Assembly: GCA_902729315.2 (NCBI GenBank)
Contig: LR746274.1
Coordinates: 6,755,037-6,819,036, forward strand
Direction: 5' to 3'
DNA from: Spirodela intermedia
Lineage: Eukaryota; Streptophyta; Magnoliopsida; Alismatales; Araceae
DNA length: 64,000 nt
Of this stretch, positions 62,600 to 64,000 are shown in pieces; positions within the stretch are counted from its first letter, which is position 1; the number at the start of each line of letters is the position of its first letter. Made by a program: the position numbers and the translations under genes. Below the pieces are notes generated by a model that saw only the letters and a program-made list of their open reading frames with translations, ran no database searches and was not told the origin of the DNA.

Positions 62600-64000
62600 T
62601 CCATAATAAGTATTTATTATCATGAGTTAATAATTTATTAATAATATATTTTAAACCTTAACTCATGATAAATAAACTTATATTTATGTTAAATTAATAA
62701 AAATAGTTTTTAATTGGTTAATATGATTTTTTAATTAATTATATGATATTATGTGAATTTATATAATTTTATAATTATATTTTTGAAATAAAATAAATAT
62801 AAATATAAAAATAGAAAAAGAGGGGACTTGTTGGCCAACTAGGCCTACAAGCGAGTCAAAAGTATAATTAGGTGGAGTCATGAGCATGGGGCTCAAACGA
62901 CTAAGGAACAATTGACTAGGCACATGTGTGTCACACCACTTCTACATCACTAGTGACCAATCGAGCGTGGGGTAAAGAGTAGACACGTGAGAAGAAGATA
63001 TTGATGAAAGATATATGTATTATTTATATATCTATCTCAAAAATTGATAAAAAATCAATGTAGGACTAAACCCGCGCTAATACTTGTAGGTAAGTTTTAC
63101 ATATTTATATACCTATAATGCTCTTGATCTATGAGAAGGAAGTGCTCTCATGATGTCATTAGGTAAGGGAATGCATGTAATTAATTGGCTCTCTCATGTA
63201 GACAAATGATCAGTAAACATTTAAATCTCACTAAAGTCAAAAATTGTGTTCTTATCTAATTAAATCATGATTTTTCTATAAAATGTCATTGAATGATTAA
63301 ATCATCAAAATTGTTCAATCATCAGTAAAAATATTGTTAACGTGATTTACAAAGCATTGTTATCAATTGACAAATAATTCTTGATAAAACAATTATAAAT
63401 TCATCAAGTAAATCATCTCTAATTAATTGACAAATTAACTATTGTCAATAAGAAGACGATCCACTAAAAGATAAGTCATCACCTTCTAAGAGCATACCAA
63501 ATGAGATGAAGAACATTTTCTTACTACATGATCTTGAGGATAAAGCTCTCTAAAACGTGCCCCACCTCCATCTAACTTATCTTCGTTGAATGACAATTGT
63601 CAGACGTCATTAATTTTTAGACTTCGTAAAGAGGTTTAGAATTTTTTCTTGTTGTTTGTATTCAATGAGAGCCTTTAAAGTTGTGAACATTGCACGATAA
63701 TTTTTTTGAATACATAGAATTTTGACGATCGCCGCCTCAAAGTCAGAGCTCTGTTTTTCTGACTTTCAACTAATTTTTTACTTAACTTAGTAGTAGTTTG
63801 TGTTATTTCAAAATTTGAAACTTTTATTCATTAAATATAATTATTTTAAATTTTATAAAACTTAATTTGATTAATTAAATTATCTATAATTATTTTCATA
63901 AGAATCGTGGGGTGGAACTTTATTTTTGCTTGAATTATGTTCATTGGGGCGTTAACATCATCTTGATGTTTGTAGTCGATTTTTTTTGGTAAATTTTTTA
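62600..64000 (-). repeat. Dispersed repeat family, copy 3 (inverted)
   Basis: On the minus strand this aligns with copies 1 and 2 and runs off the right edge of the window. Landmarks on the minus strand: element GTCCTACATTG at 63066-63056, TATATAAATA from 63030, arms ACACGTG at 62989-62983 and CACATGTGT at 62929-62921, T5 at 62819-62815, and a hairpin with intact 14-base arms at 62671-62658 and 62630-62617. The window thus begins and ends in oppositely oriented copies of one family. Confidence 0.8.
62815..63066 (-). ncRNA. Candidate externally promoted small RNA unit in repeat copy 3
   Basis: The snRNA-type element has two substitutions, both of the C-to-T/G-to-A kind. The 25-base spacing to a strong TATA box is retained, as are the downstream inverted repeat and a T5 run. 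The inferred transcript is about 180 bases. Confidence 0.3.

Noticed and set aside
1-64000. CRISPR arrays, bacterial operons or an integrated virus
   Set aside because: The window is intron-rich plant DNA. No spaced direct-repeat array was seen and no viral genes beyond the copia remnant.

Overview
The window is nuclear DNA from a flowering plant. The protein-coding genes are split by many short introns with GT-AG borders, and they include a chloroplast-targeted RecA, a plant-type ESCRT-III subunit and a plant receptor-like cytoplasmic kinase. The intergenic DNA is AT-rich and holds GA/CT microsatellites and decayed retroelements. I cannot fix the species.

Layout. 1-4400: repeats, including a nearly complete copy and a fragment of one dispersed family. 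4407-8458 (+): C-terminal part of DCAF13/SOF1, a WD40 ribosome-biogenesis protein, with signs of damage. 9033-14936 (-): a complete 12-exon METTL25-type methyltransferase (543 codons), tail to tail with DCAF13. 14937-18507: AT-rich spacer with a 100-bp tandem duplication. 18508-23840 (+): complete 13-exon RECA1, the plastid recombinase (415 codons). 25068-28907 (-): complete 11-exon VPS2.2/2.3-type ESCRT-III subunit (221 codons). 29-47.9 kb: no recognisable gene; 31.4-44 kb is studded with GA/CT tracts and a decayed ~95-bp minisatellite. 47.9-49.8 kb: Ty1/copia gag-protease remnant. 50.8-52.4 kb: another copy of the dispersed family. 54423-58725 (-): complete 6-exon CRPK1-like cytoplasmic kinase (383 codons), with a probable non-coding leader exon near 60.7-61.1 kb. 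62.6-64 kb: a third long copy of the family, inverted.

The exon models were joined by hand from splice sites and reading phase. Four of the five genes close perfectly in frame. They are unrelated housekeeping or signalling genes with no sign of working as one pathway.

The most unusual signal is in the dispersed repeat family. All four copies carry a sequence like the plant snRNA Upstream Sequence Element (consensus RTCCCACATCG), followed after exactly 25 bases by a TATA-like box. Downstream come a conserved inverted repeat and a T-run. This is the layout of a plant Pol III gene with an external promoter and could mark an undescribed repeat-encoded RNA; an ordinary LTR promoter is the main alternative.
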